DNA of 38,118 nucleotides from a virus, in the IMG/VR virus record IMGVR_UViG_3300050821_009233, positions 1 to 38,118 of that record. One strand, written 5' to 3'. Each line of letters opens with the position of its first letter. The first letter of the stretch is position 1. The notes under the pieces were generated by a model. The model worked only from the letters and a program-made list of their open reading frames with translations, did no database searches and had not been told where the DNA came from. Shown here in pieces: positions 1-7,178 of the stretch. A program made the translations under genes and the position numbers.

Positions 1-874
1 GCTGCGTTTGCGTCGTCGGTTCCTGCACAGAAACAAGAGCCGGTCCCCAGCTCGAGCTGGCATTGCCGGCGGTTAATCCCGCGCCGAACAGGAGCGGGTT
101 GCCGCCCAGGCTCTGCTGCGCAAAGGCGCTCGGTGCCAGCAGTCCGTAGCCGCGGCACTGCTTGGCCCCGGCCTGCGTGAAGTAGGGGCCGTATGACTTC
201 AGGCTGCCGTCACTCTGGAATTGGGATAGGGCCAGGCATGGATAGTCTGCGGGAGTTGTGTTGTAAAAGCCGGCGAACGGCGCGAAGATGCTGCTTCCGT
301 CAAATACCGGACAGCCGGGAGTGATGTTGCCAGAGACGTTCGGATTGCTGAGCGGCATCACCGCATCGGTGAATGCAGAAGACCGGAGGTAGACGTTGAC
401 CAGCGACGCGCGCGGCGCCTTGGTTATGTCTGCGTTGAATCCGGCGAGGCTTATCTCGACAAGCGAATTGCCGTTGTTGACGGGCGTCGGCGTAACGCTG
501 GGCATCGGCCCAGACCACTGCGCGGGGACATAGCCAAACATGAGCAGATATTTGCTGCCGTCTGCCGCGCGGCGCATCATTAGTCCATTGCCACAGCACC
601 ACGTCGAGTTGTAGCGCGAAGTCGCGTCGCCATCGGTCGGGCATTTCATGTAGCCGACAAGCGCTAAGTTTTTCGAGGAAAGCACTCCGGGCGACACCGC
701 AGGCGGCGGCGTCGGCACGGTCGGCGGCGTTATGGGCGTAGTGCCGACGCCGAGCCAGGCAGCCAGGGCAATCAACCCGCCCATGACAAAGGTGAAGATG
801 GCGCCGTACAGCCAGTTATTCGTTCCGGGCTGGGCCTGGGCGTTGGGATCGGGATTCGGAGGGGTTGGTGTCAT
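1..874 (-). CDS. Membrane-anchored protein of unknown function, C-terminus beyond the window edge
   Basis: An open frame starts at ATG 872-874 on the minus strand and runs about 291 codons to the left edge without a stop, so the 3' end is missing. The N-terminus is Pro/Asn-rich (about residues 1-19). A single membrane span follows at about 21-44, then a Thr/Pro-rich linker (45-62) and a larger region with several Cys, including CPTDGD and TWCCGNG near residues 77-95. I do not recognise a family. A short cytoplasmic tail, one anchor and a Pro linker fit a protein whose main domain sits outside the membrane. It starts 6 nt after the lipase stop and probably shares its transcript. There is no evident Shine-Dalgarno site. 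The reading frame is certain; the function is unknown. Confidence 0.75.
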   Translation of the reverse strand, partial: MTPTPPNPDPNAQAQPGTNNWLYGAIFTFVMGGLIALAAWLGVGTTPITPPTVPTPPPAVSPGVLSSKNLALVGYMKCPTDGDATSRYNSTWCCGNGLMMRRAADGSKYLLMFGYVPAQWSGPMPSVTPTPVNNGNSLVEISLAGFNADITKAPRASLVNVYLRSSAFTDAVMPLSNPNVSGNITPGCPVFDGSSIFAPFAGFYNTTPADYPCLALSQFQSDGSLKSYGPYFTQAGAKQCRGYGLLAPSAFAQQSLGGNPLLFGAGLTAGNASSSWGPALVSVQEPTTQTQ

Positions 875-880
875 TTGAAG

Positions 881-1573
881 CTAGGCGGCCGCGGCCAGCT
901 CCTGGGCCGCCGCATTGCCCAGGACGCGCACGTAATGTTCGATGTGGTGGTCTTGCCAGGTCAGTTCCCACGTGTTGCGGTCCGTAAACTGCTCATGCCA
1001 TGCGCCCTGCGCGTCGAAATAGCAGAGCGAACCTAAATGCCCGGCCCACCACCATGGAGGAAGGACAGGAACCACATCGTTGTGATTGCAAAACGTGTAA
1101 GTCCGCGCGCCCAGGCGTTTGTTGAAGGCATCGTGGAAATCACTGTTGCCGAACTCGGGGGGCGCAAATAGGTGCAGGTCCTGCACGTCATAGCCGGCGA
1201 TACCAGCTGCCCGCCAGGCCGAGCCAATGGCAAAAGCAGCCCCCAGTGAGTGACCCGTGAAGTGCAGCTTGCGCGGCTCGACTTCATCGGGCTTGGGCAA
1301 AAGCTTCAGCAATTCCGTCCACAGCCCATGCACGCCGTCGGAAAATCCTGAATGCACCAGGCCCGGCCAGATGGTTGAGCGCACGGGCAAGGCTCGCGAG
1401 TCGAGTAGCCATTCCTTGAAAGTCTTTGTGCCGCGGAAAGCAATGACCGTTTCCTTGCCTTCGGTTCCAGCAAGGCTGCCAACGATGGCATGATGCGGCC
1501 CGATGGGCGTGGCGGCGTCGGTGTAAGCCAGGTCGCACAAGAGGGCGCGTTGGTAGGCAGTCTCGAAATTCAT
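881..1573 (-). CDS. Class 3 (fungal-type) lipase family protein
   Basis: This 230-residue protein has the full alpha/beta-hydrolase signature of the lipase class 3 family. The nucleophile elbow GHSLG is at residues 107-111 (Ser109), the likely catalytic Asp is in NHNDVVP (Asp166), and the likely catalytic His is in DHHIEHYV (His209 or His210). An upstream AFRGT motif (45-49), typical of the oxyanion-hole strand, is also present. There is no clear signal peptide, so it is probably cytoplasmic until lysis or released through a holin. It lies directly downstream of holin-like genes in the transcription order. A role in envelope disruption, comparable in principle to LysB esterases, is possible but inferred. 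The family call is strong; the substrate is unknown. Confidence 0.9.
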   Translation of the reverse strand: MNFETAYQRALLCDLAYTDAATPIGPHHAIVGSLAGTEGKETVIAFRGTKTFKEWLLDSRALPVRSTIWPGLVHSGFSDGVHGLWTELLKLLPKPDEVEPRKLHFTGHSLGAAFAIGSAWRAAGIAGYDVQDLHLFAPPEFGNSDFHDAFNKRLGARTYTFCNHNDVVPVLPPWWWAGHLGSLCYFDAQGAWHEQFTDRNTWELTWQDHHIEHYVRVLGNAAAQELAAAA

Positions 1574-1577
1574 GCGG

Positions 1578-1823
1578 TTAGGCTGGCGTGATGTCGAGGT
1601 AGTATTCCTTGCCGGGCTCGAATTCCTCGCGGACGGAAACCACGGAAAAGTGCCCCGAAGGCGTGGAGGCGTAGAACTTTTTGTTTTCCTCGCTTCCGCT
1701 CGTCACGGCGGTGAAGTGTGCGTCATAAACTTCGCGCTTCACGTATTTGCCGGCGGCCGAATCGTATTCATTCGAGAGCCGCCTGGTAACGCTGTCGCAA
1801 ACAAACTTGCATCGAATCGTCAT
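1578..1823 (-). CDS. Small conserved phage protein, unknown function
   Basis: An 81-residue protein containing CKFVCDSVT near the N-terminus, YASTPSGHFS in the middle and FEPGKEYYLDITPA at the end. This layout resembles a small hypothetical protein found in many tailed phages, usually ending FEPGKEYYxDFTPA; I recall the pattern but cannot name a function. Its start overlaps the upstream gene's stop by 4 nt (ATGA), indicating translational coupling, and it ends 4 nt before the lipase start. It has no membrane segment and is predicted to be a small beta-rich soluble protein. It is certainly a real gene given the coupling and conservation. Confidence 0.8.
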   Translation of the reverse strand: MTIRCKFVCDSVTRRLSNEYDSAAGKYVKREVYDAHFTAVTSGSEENKKFYASTPSGHFSVVSVREEFEPGKEYYLDITPA

Positions 1824-2050
1824 GCAGGGTCCTCAATCACATCCCAGCCCGTGCGCTCGATAACTTCCCGGTAGACTCCCTCCACGTCGGTGGGATCATG
1901 CCGGGTGACCGTGTACACGGCGCGGTGTTTCTTGGATCGTTCATCCAGGGGCGCGGCGGGGAGGATCTTCTCCCAGGAGGTGCCGATGGGGCGGATGTCC
2001 TCGGGCTTGCCGGTCTGGGCTTCCTGGGGGGCGGCGTTGCTTTTGATCAT
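1820..2050 (-). CDS. Small hypothetical protein
   Basis: A 76-residue ORF that starts with ATG a few nucleotides downstream of the preceding gene and overlaps the next gene by ATGA. It has no recognisable domain. The middle is charged and basic (ERSKKHRAVYTVTRHDP) and the C-terminus is acidic. It is supported by its tight operon fit and ordinary composition rather than by homology. Confidence 0.6.
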   Translation of the reverse strand: MIKSNAAPQEAQTGKPEDIRPIGTSWEKILPAAPLDERSKKHRAVYTVTRHDPTDVEGVYREVIERTGWDVIEDPA

Positions 2051-2053
2051 GGG

Positions 2054-2419
2054 TTACTCTGGAAATCCAGCGGCCGCGCGTATTTCAGCGAACAGCCCGC
2101 TTTGATCACATTCCGGCCCTTCAACCTCCAGCTTGAACCGTGCCTTGGCGATGGAGGCAGAGGGCACACCTAATGCGGCGATGGCCGCCCAAAATTCGTC
2201 GTCTGTCCGTTCGCGGATCGCCTCAGCGTATTCCTCATCCGTTTCCAAAAGCGAGCGCGGGCATGCCTGGTAAATCTCTTCGGCCCTGAAAGAGAATTCC
2301 TCTCCGTCCCAGTAAAAGCCGCATGCCAAGCGTCGCTTCATGGAGTCGGCCCGGCGGTTGGGGTATGAGCCGCCGCCGGGCCGCAAATGCCGCGACGCGG
2401 CTCCGAAAGGAAGGTTCAC
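2054..2419 (-). CDS. Hypothetical protein, translationally coupled
   Basis: A 121-residue frame beginning with GTG. The GTG overlaps the stop of the upstream holin-like gene as GTGA (2416-2419), and this 4-nt coupling is why I choose the long start. An internal ATG at 2339-2341 would give 95 residues beginning MKRRLACGFYWDG, and the first 26 residues look less protein-like, so that start remains possible. The body contains an acidic helical stretch (ETDEEYAEAIRERTDDEFW) and no membrane span or metal site. The function is unknown; its place in the putative lysis block is the only clue. Confidence 0.6.
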   Translation of the reverse strand: MNLPFGAASRHLRPGGGSYPNRRADSMKRRLACGFYWDGEEFSFRAEEIYQACPRSLLETDEEYAEAIRERTDDEFWAAIAALGVPSASIAKARFKLEVEGPECDQSGLFAEIRAAAGFPE

Positions 2420-2814
2420 AAATTCTCTGGGCCTGGCGGTTCCTCTGCCTGGTCAAACGCGGGCAGCTCAGGCGGCGGCGGCAACGGATCGCCTTTCTTC
2501 CACGCGGAGATCCCCAGGGCCACGGTAACGGTGCTGATAAAGGCCACCACGCCGTGGGGCAGGAATTCGTACTTGGCCTGCAGAGCTGCTCCCCCCGCCA
2601 GAGCCAGCGCTGCCAGCTGACGCCAGTAGCGCCGCAAATAAACAGCCAGGACGGGTCGGCATTTCGCCCAATACCTTACGGCGGGCGCAAAGAAAGATTT
2701 CACAGCGGCAACGAAGTTTTCCCAGCGTGTCATGGGGCGGACTTCCCAGCTTTCACATTGGAGCTTGATCCCGCAGATTTCGACCGTGGCGTTTTTGCCG
2801 TGGTACCTCATCAA
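2416..2814 (-). CDS. Holin-like membrane protein (candidate)
   Basis: A 132-residue protein. The first 27 residues form a small segment with two Cys (VEICGIKLQCESWEV). From Met28 come an amphipathic basic helix, a hydrophobic span (about 68-79, LAALALAGGAALQ) and a second span (about 85-103, HGVVAFISTVTVALGISAW). The tail is Pro-rich and acidic. Two short spans, a basic juxtamembrane stretch and a charged tail fit phage holins, and the gene sits two genes ahead of small phage proteins and the lipase. Translation may start at Met28 instead, which would remove the Cys segment. No sequence family was recognised, so holin is an inference from topology and position. Confidence 0.5.
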   Translation of the reverse strand: MMRYHGKNATVEICGIKLQCESWEVRPMTRWENFVAAVKSFFAPAVRYWAKCRPVLAVYLRRYWRQLAALALAGGAALQAKYEFLPHGVVAFISTVTVALGISAWKKGDPLPPPPELPAFDQAEEPPGPENL

Positions 2815-2822
2815 GATCGATC

Positions 2823-3131
2823 CTAACCCGGCTTCTCGACGCGGTTGATCGTTTCGTCCTGGTTGTGCGCTTCCTGGAGGGCTTTTACCGCCTCGGAGAG
2901 CTGCTTCACGCTCGACGCCACGCCCTTCAAGCTTTGATCGATGCCCGCCAATTTCTGGCCGTGCTGGACAAGGACAAAGCGCAAGGCCCAGACCACGCAG
3001 CCAACCACGCAGGCAACCAATGCAGACAGGGAGGCCACGACAGAATTCAGATCACCAGAAGCGGCGGTGGCGATGATGCTGGTGCCCAGGCCGGCAAGAG
3101 CGCCGCAGTTGAGACAGGGGTAGCGGAACAT
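2823..3131 (-). CDS. Small membrane protein with C-terminal coiled coil (second holin-like candidate)
   Basis: A 102-residue protein. The N-terminus contains FRYPCLNCG, a weakly hydrophobic Gly/Ala/Ser-rich segment follows (about 11-27), and then a strong span at about 31-54 (VASLSALVACVVGCVVWALRF). The C-terminal half is an amphipathic coiled-coil-like helix (about 60-92). It resembles short membrane-plus-coil phage proteins of lysis cassettes. The start is supported by an AGAGGA Shine-Dalgarno site just ahead of ATG 3129-3131. It is the first gene of the left-hand minus-strand block, downstream of a candidate promoter and divergent from the zinc-ribbon gene at 3212. The function is inferred from topology only. 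Confidence 0.55.
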   Translation of the reverse strand: MFRYPCLNCGALAGLGTSIIATAASGDLNSVVASLSALVACVVGCVVWALRFVLVQHGQKLAGIDQSLKGVASSVKQLSEAVKALQEAHNQDETINRVEKPG

Positions 3132-3158
3132 AGGTCCTCTTCGAGATGTGCGCGAGCA

Positions 3159-3188
3159 AGTTTAGCAGAGCGAGGGGCGCAGAGGCAA
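3159..3188 (-). promoter_or_regulatory. Candidate promoter for the holin/lipase block
   Basis: On the minus strand TTGCCT (complement of 3183-3188) and TAAACT (complement of 3159-3164) are separated by 18 nt, about 30 nt ahead of the holin-like gene start. It resembles a sigma70 site and would allow the lysis-type block to be transcribed separately. The match is modest. Confidence 0.35.
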
Positions 3189-3199
3189 AAAGATGCGGC

Positions 3200-3205
3200 T
3201 ATAAT
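3200..3205 (+). promoter_or_regulatory. -10 box TATAAT, predicted leaderless start
   Basis: A perfect TATAAT ends 6 nt before the ATG at 3212. A transcript starting 6-8 nt after this box would begin at or next to the ATG. No convincing -35 element is seen. The box faces away from the minus-strand lysis block and would drive only the small zinc-ribbon-like gene and perhaps the pseudopilin. Confidence 0.5.
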
Positions 3206-3211
3206 CCCGGC

Positions 3212-3505
3212 ATGAGCAAAACACTTTTTTCATTTCTGCTGAGCGAGCTGCAGACCGTGCGCATCAAATGCCACGGGACCTTGCCCCAGACGAACGCGCC
3301 ATGCGGCATGATCTACGAAGTGTCCTTGGAGCGGTTAAAGACGGCCTTTCCGAAAAACTGTTGCCCCTCATGTAACCAGAGCTTCAACAGCGGCAACGCG
3401 CCTGGCAATCCTTTTGCCGCGCTGGCTGCCGCCATTGGCGACGTGAAGATTCTCGCCAGGGAAATCGGGCTAGAAGTTGAGTTCGTTTTGCCCGACGACT
3501 CCTGA
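3212..3505 (+). CDS. Small zinc-ribbon-like protein on the opposite strand (moron candidate)
   Basis: From ATG 3212 the product has 97 residues. An in-frame GTG/ATG-type extension back to 3146 is open, but it crosses the TATAAT box and is unlikely to be translated. Cys residues in IKCHG, APCGM and CCPSC (about residues 20-52) suggest a four-Cys zinc site. The C-terminal half is Ala-rich and helical. It stands alone against the direction of the surrounding late genes and has its own -10 box. I recognise no named family. It could be a DNA- or RNA-binding regulator or a lysogenic-conversion gene; neither is shown by the sequence. Confidence 0.65.
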   Translation: MSKTLFSFLLSELQTVRIKCHGTLPQTNAPCGMIYEVSLERLKTAFPKNCCPSCNQSFNSGNAPGNPFAALAAAIGDVKILAREIGLEVEFVLPDDS

Positions 3506-3558
3506 AATTCTTGCCATTTCTGGTAATAATTTTCGCGCCCAGCCCTTGCCCGCCGTGT

Positions 3559-3564
3559 TACAAT
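3559..3564 (+). promoter_or_regulatory. Candidate -10 box TACAAT for the pseudopilin gene
   Basis: TACAAT lies about 113 nt upstream of the pseudopilin ATG. If used, it gives a 5' leader of about 105 nt that contains the hairpin at 3646-3664. No clear -35 was found. Confidence 0.3.
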
Positions 3565-3645
3565 TGAAAACACGCGGGACGGCCGGAGTCATGACTGGCT
3601 GGCCCGCCTTCAAGGCGCTGTTCTGTATTCCTGGCGGCGCTTAGG

Positions 3646-3664
3646 GGGCGGGTAACTCCCGCCC
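3646..3664 (+). other. Perfect 7-bp hairpin in the pseudopilin leader
   Basis: GGGCGGG (3646-3652), loop TAACT, CCCGCCC (3658-3664) form a very stable hairpin ending 13 nt before the ATG at 3678. The likely ribosome site AGGGA (3665-3669) follows immediately. There is no U-run, so it is not a typical terminator; it may influence translation or mRNA stability. The role is inferred. Confidence 0.55.
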
Positions 3665-3677
3665 AGGGAATACACTC

Positions 3678-4661
3678 ATGTCCAGCACGTCTTCCGCTTA
3701 CTTTCCCGGCTACTATTTGCGGTCCAAAAGGGGGTTCGCCATGCGGCGCGGCGTTTCTTTGATTGAAGTGTTGGTGGCCATTTTCGTCACGGCCATTGGG
3801 CTGCTTAGCATTTTGGCGTTGTTTCCTGTCGGCGCCTTCAGCATGCGCCACGCGATTGACAATGGCCGCGTCGTTCAATGCTCCCAGAATGCCGCGGCCC
3901 TTGCCGCTGCCCTCAATCTCAAAACCGATTCCGGCGCTACCGGCGGCAATGCCTTCAGCGATCCTACGGCCGGAATCCTGCCTGCCGCTGTCGCTGGGTC
4001 CCCGAGCTACCCTGTTTTTGTAGATCCTATCGGCTCCGCCTCGCTTGCTTCCGGCGGCTCTTGGCTTGGTGGGCTTAAGGCAATCCCGCGCAAAGTCCCC
4101 AGCTACGTGACGAGCTACAAGCTTGGGCTCCAGTATTTCAGCCTCATGGACGATCTCTCTTTCCAGCAGGACGGTTCCCCAAAAGCCGTCAGTGTGTCGC
4201 CTGGCGGCAACATCATTGAACGCGAAATCCTTTACTCGTGGGCATACATGCTGCATCAGCCGGCCCTAAATAGCGGCTTGACCGAAATGTCTGTAGTCAT
4301 CTACTCCCATCGTCCCCTGGGATTTGCTCTGCCGTCCTCCGAAAGGATTTTTGCGGCGGCAGGAACCGCAAAAGGGAACACGCTAACTATCTCCTACGCT
4401 CCTGGCATTGGCCAAGCCGCTCCCGAGCTAAAAGCCGGCGCTTGGCTGCTCGATTGCTCGCAAGAAGCCACGGCTGCGGGCATCAAGCAGAATGGTCCGG
4501 TACACGGGAAATACTATCGGGTAGTCAACGCAACGCCGGGAACGGACGCCGCCGGCAATCCGGCCGTTAGTTGCGAACTCCAGGAGAGGCTACTCATGGA
4601 CGTTTCGAGTGTGCTTATCCAGGACAATGTGTTGGAAGTAATCGAAAGGGGCCTGAATTAG
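3678..4661 (+). CDS. PilV/PulG-like pseudopilin with prepilin N-terminal cleavage signal
   Basis: A 327-residue protein. A short basic leader ending near MRRG (about residues 22-25) is followed by VSLIEVLVAIFVTAIGLLS, the class III prepilin signal and hydrophobic stem, with the key Glu five residues into the mature protein. A prepilin peptidase would cut after Gly25 and the stem would assemble in a type II secretion or type IV pilus-like fibre. The C-terminal domain (about 60-327) is globular and not recognised. Such proteins are common in planctomycete genomes and rare in phages. It reads against the late genes and its stop overlaps the convergent gene at 4658 by 4 nt. It is probably a captured host gene; its function in the prophage is unknown. 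Confidence 0.85.
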   Translation: MSSTSSAYFPGYYLRSKRGFAMRRGVSLIEVLVAIFVTAIGLLSILALFPVGAFSMRHAIDNGRVVQCSQNAAALAAALNLKTDSGATGGNAFSDPTAGILPAAVAGSPSYPVFVDPIGSASLASGGSWLGGLKAIPRKVPSYVTSYKLGLQYFSLMDDLSFQQDGSPKAVSVSPGGNIIEREILYSWAYMLHQPALNSGLTEMSVVIYSHRPLGFALPSSERIFAAAGTAKGNTLTISYAPGIGQAAPELKAGAWLLDCSQEATAAGIKQNGPVHGKYYRVVNATPGTDAAGNPAVSCELQERLLMDVSSVLIQDNVLEVIERGLN

Positions 4662-5116
4662 CCGCTTATCCGGAAGTTCAGGAACGCGCCAGGACAAGCA
4701 CCGCTCTGGTCTTGAAAATTGTTCCACTGCACATTCAGCGGCGGACCGCAGACATTTACGTCCGGCAGCGTTGGATGGAAGAACATATTGTTGAAGTTGC
4801 ATTGTATGCGCATGTCCCAGTTGGGAACATTGCTGCAACCAAAGTCAAATGTTGGACAGGTAAAGACGCCTTGCGGACCGTTATCCCAAGCTCCGTTGAT
4901 GCCGCTGCCGAGCACATTGTCCCCAGCGACGAAGCGCAGGGTGTACGTGCCAGGCCATTTAGTGCAAGTGCCCGAAACCAGGGTCACTGTTAATGTCAGT
5001 GTTGCCGCGGGCATGCAGCCGTTGCAAGTGATGGTGGGCGTGCTCCCGCAGCACGCATTACATGCCGGCGAAGGCATGATCGACATCGGCGTCATGCTGC
5101 GGAAGTCCAGGAGCAT
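4658..5116 (-). CDS. Cys-rich hypothetical protein
   Basis: A 152-residue protein with eleven Cys, among them CNACC near residue 19, TCNGC near 31 and scattered singles through a beta-rich Thr/Val/Asn body (TLTLTVTLVSGTC). There is no signal peptide by eye. The composition suggests a disulphide- or metal-stabilised extracellular or virion surface protein. It follows the small zinc-binding protein gene by 3 nt in the same direction and may encode a distal virion component. No family was recognised. Confidence 0.6.
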   Translation of the reverse strand: MLLDFRSMTPMSIMPSPACNACCGSTPTITCNGCMPAATLTLTVTLVSGTCTKWPGTYTLRFVAGDNVLGSGINGAWDNGPQGVFTCPTFDFGCSNVPNWDMRIQCNFNNMFFHPTLPDVNVCGPPLNVQWNNFQDQSGACPGAFLNFRISG

Positions 5117-5119
5117 GGC

Positions 5120-5728
5120 CTAGCCCTCCGGTGTTAAATGCGTGGGCCTGCCGTCGCGGATATGCATCAAGCCAAACTTCACATCCGCGATAGCCAGGCC
5201 CGGCAACAGAGCGAAGTCGCGCATGACCCGGTAAACACCTGTCCTTGCGCCGCCAAGCAATTCTTTGAGCGTCTTCGCTTCCGGCACGAGCTTCCCATTC
5301 AGCACAGCCACGCCTAGCACGACGGCATCAGCTGGTTGCAAGTCGCGCGGCTCCTTATGGGCCGCCTTGAGATCAGGGCCGATCCCAACCACGATGCGCA
5401 TCTCTTCCGGTTTCGGTTGCACGCTTAACAGTAATTCCTCCGAAGGGATAAAGGTTGCTTCCCACTCTGGCGCCGGCTTGCCATCTTTGAGCTTGGGGCA
5501 AAACGACGTGGCGCGTTCAAGCTTGTCGCCGAGCGGCGTCGGATGGAGCGGGCAACCACACCAGTTGCAGGAATCCTTTTCCTTGTCACGGTCAGGGCAA
5601 GGGTCGCACTTGGCGCGACGCGCAGCGCGTACCTCCTCGGAGACAACGGGGCGGCCGGATTTAATCCACCGCTCCGTGTCTTCGAGGAGGTTCCAGAACT
5701 TCTGTAAGAGCCCGGGAGGTTGGGGCAT
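5120..5728 (-). CDS. Small protein with CxxC zinc site, likely virion-associated
   Basis: A 202-residue product starting at ATG 5726-5728, which overlaps the upstream stop by one base (TAATG). The frame is open further upstream, but that part lies inside the preceding gene and reads as a shadow. Residues about 35-80 hold CDPCP, CNWCGCP and FCPK, six Cys arranged like a zinc ribbon of a type seen in many phage proteins of unknown function. The C-terminal half (LLLSVQPKPEEMRIVVGIG onward) is a mixed alpha/beta region with no recognised motif. Gene position among tail-type genes suggests a virion or assembly role; this is inferred. Confidence 0.7.
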   Translation of the reverse strand: MPQPPGLLQKFWNLLEDTERWIKSGRPVVSEEVRAARRAKCDPCPDRDKEKDSCNWCGCPLHPTPLGDKLERATSFCPKLKDGKPAPEWEATFIPSEELLLSVQPKPEEMRIVVGIGPDLKAAHKEPRDLQPADAVVLGVAVLNGKLVPEAKTLKELLGGARTGVYRVMRDFALLPGLAIADVKFGLMHIRDGRPTHLTPEG

Positions 5729-6582
5729 TACCGTTCGACGTGCGAAGCGCTCAGGCCGCCAAAAGCAATGCCGGCCGTGGCGTTCGACAAAGACCAGAGA
5801 TAGAAGAGGAAATACTCCTGCGGTCCCACACTGACCGCCGGATGCGGCTCGACAATGCGCGAGGCGCCGGCAGGGGCGGCCGTGACGAGCTGCCCCGACA
5901 CGCGATCCGTGGCGCCAAAGACAATGCGGTAATCGTCCGAAGCGCCGGCCGCGGAGCCCACAGGGATTTGTCCTCGTAGGATGCCGTTGCCTTCCAGGGT
6001 CCGCGCTCCGCTGGTTGCAGCAGGCACGGCCGGCGGCGCACCAGCCGAAGTCGATAGCGGGAACCACCACTGACCGTAAATGGTCGGGTTTTCATCCGCG
6101 TTCGTGCAGACCACGGGAGATAAATAGGCGGTCGCCGTGGCCGGCGTGCCAGGCCCGGTGCCACCGGTGCCGTTGCTCACCGTTGTCGGGGCGCGGTTGC
6201 CGCCGTTATCAATGACGGTTGCATAGAGAAGGCAGGTGCCGGAAGTTGGCGGGGTCACCACCCAAAAGCGAATGTCGCGAAGATGACAGCGCACACCCGA
6301 GTTTTGCGGGGCGTTGTTCTTGAAAACCAGGCAAGCGGCCGTCGCGGAGAAGGTCGCCGAAAGGCCGAGCTGCAACGTCGTGGCGCCCGGCGCCATGGTG
6401 GACATCATCAAGGAGCCTTCATCGGCCATAGCCATTTCCCCGCCCCAGGGGTTAGCGACGTAATCCTCCGAGTAAATCGTCTTGCGCTTGCCGCGGCTGT
6501 CGCTGTTGCCGCTGAGCACGGCCTGGAGCTTGGACAGGGAGCGGGCGATAAAGCCCTGGTCCGAATAGTTGGTGTTAGCCAT
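5728..6582 (-). CDS. Probable virion structural protein (beta-rich)
   Basis: A 284-residue protein, Gly/Ala/Thr-rich and mostly beta in character, without signal peptide or membrane span. It has an N-terminal helical stretch (about 10-35), then a long run of strands (LRDIRFWVVTPPTSGTCLLY and similar). It starts 13 nt after the previous gene's stop and ends coupled to the next gene by TAATG. Composition and position between the tape measure and lysis regions fit a distal tail or head-surface protein. I do not recognise a family. Confidence 0.6.
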   Translation of the reverse strand: MANTNYSDQGFIARSLSKLQAVLSGNSDSRGKRKTIYSEDYVANPWGGEMAMADEGSLMMSTMAPGATTLQLGLSATFSATAACLVFKNNAPQNSGVRCHLRDIRFWVVTPPTSGTCLLYATVIDNGGNRAPTTVSNGTGGTGPGTPATATAYLSPVVCTNADENPTIYGQWWFPLSTSAGAPPAVPAATSGARTLEGNGILRGQIPVGSAAGASDDYRIVFGATDRVSGQLVTAAPAGASRIVEPHPAVSVGPQEYFLFYLWSLSNATAGIAFGGLSASHVER

Positions 6583-6595
6583 TGAGCGAAACCTC

Positions 6596-7162
6596 TTACA
6601 GGGGATAGGAAACGATGCGGGCGCCTTGCTGCTCAGCCATTACGTTGAGCTGAACCAGGATCGCCAGCAGTACGTCTCGGAGTTGCGGCGTGCTTTGCTG
6701 GACATCAGCCAATGCCGCGGATTGTTTGTCTAAATTACCGCCGGATTCCTGGGAGGCGTTCGGCGGCAAGGTTTGCGGAACGGTGTTTACGGTGCCTGAA
6801 ACTTGCGCGGTGACAGGCGGTAAGGCGCTGATCGCAATCGTGCCGCCGGCCACCTGGACGTTGTTGGTGTCGCAGTAAAGCAAGGACTGCGCGAGCGCCT
6901 GGAGCTGGGCCAGTTGGGCGTCTTGCCGCGCCCCCGTGGCAATGTCGATTTCCTGGGCGAACCAAACCACCTGGCCATAAGTGCCCGGCGGGGGCTGCTG
7001 GTTGAGTACCGCTCCATGGGCGTTCGGGTCGGAGGGATCGGAGACGTTGACCCTTTGCCTGAGGTGCTGCGTTCCGTCCGCGCGTGTGATGGCGCTGTTG
7101 TCCACCTTCTGGCCGGACAGGTCAGGCGCTAAACCAACATCTCCGTCAACGGGAGTGCTCAA
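6596..7162 (-). CDS. Probable phage structural protein, unknown function
   Basis: A 188-residue protein. An N-terminal charged segment is followed by a helical region (about 70-95, ARQDAQLAQLQALAQSLL), a Pro/Val/Thr/Gln-rich linker with repeated V-P-T/Q pattern (about 105-140), and a C-terminal helix containing QLRDVLLAILVQLNVMAEQ. Low-complexity linkers between helices are common in small phage tail and capsid-associated proteins. It sits in an unbroken minus-strand series with short spacers. No catalytic motif is visible. Confidence 0.6.
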   Translation of the reverse strand: MSTPVDGDVGLAPDLSGQKVDNSAITRADGTQHLRQRVNVSDPSDPNAHGAVLNQQPPPGTYGQVVWFAQEIDIATGARQDAQLAQLQALAQSLLYCDTNNVQVAGGTIAISALPPVTAQVSGTVNTVPQTLPPNASQESGGNLDKQSAALADVQQSTPQLRDVLLAILVQLNVMAEQQGARIVSYPL

Positions 7163-7178
7163 GGGTTATCTCTCCTCT

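Noticed and set aside
300-644. 114-codon minus-strand frame in the left part
   Set aside because: It is out of frame with the 291-codon partial gene 1-874, which has a membrane span and normal composition. It is a shadow.
3581-3606. Palindrome around AGTCATGACT upstream of the pseudopilin
   Set aside because: The perfect part is only 10 bp with no spacer, and the flanks do not pair well. It may be an operator half-site, but I could not find a second copy or a regulator gene.
5728-6070. N-terminal extension of the gene at 5120-5728
   Set aside because: The 114 residues upstream of the TAATG-coupled ATG are a Cys/Arg/His-rich shadow of the overlapping gene 5728-6582.
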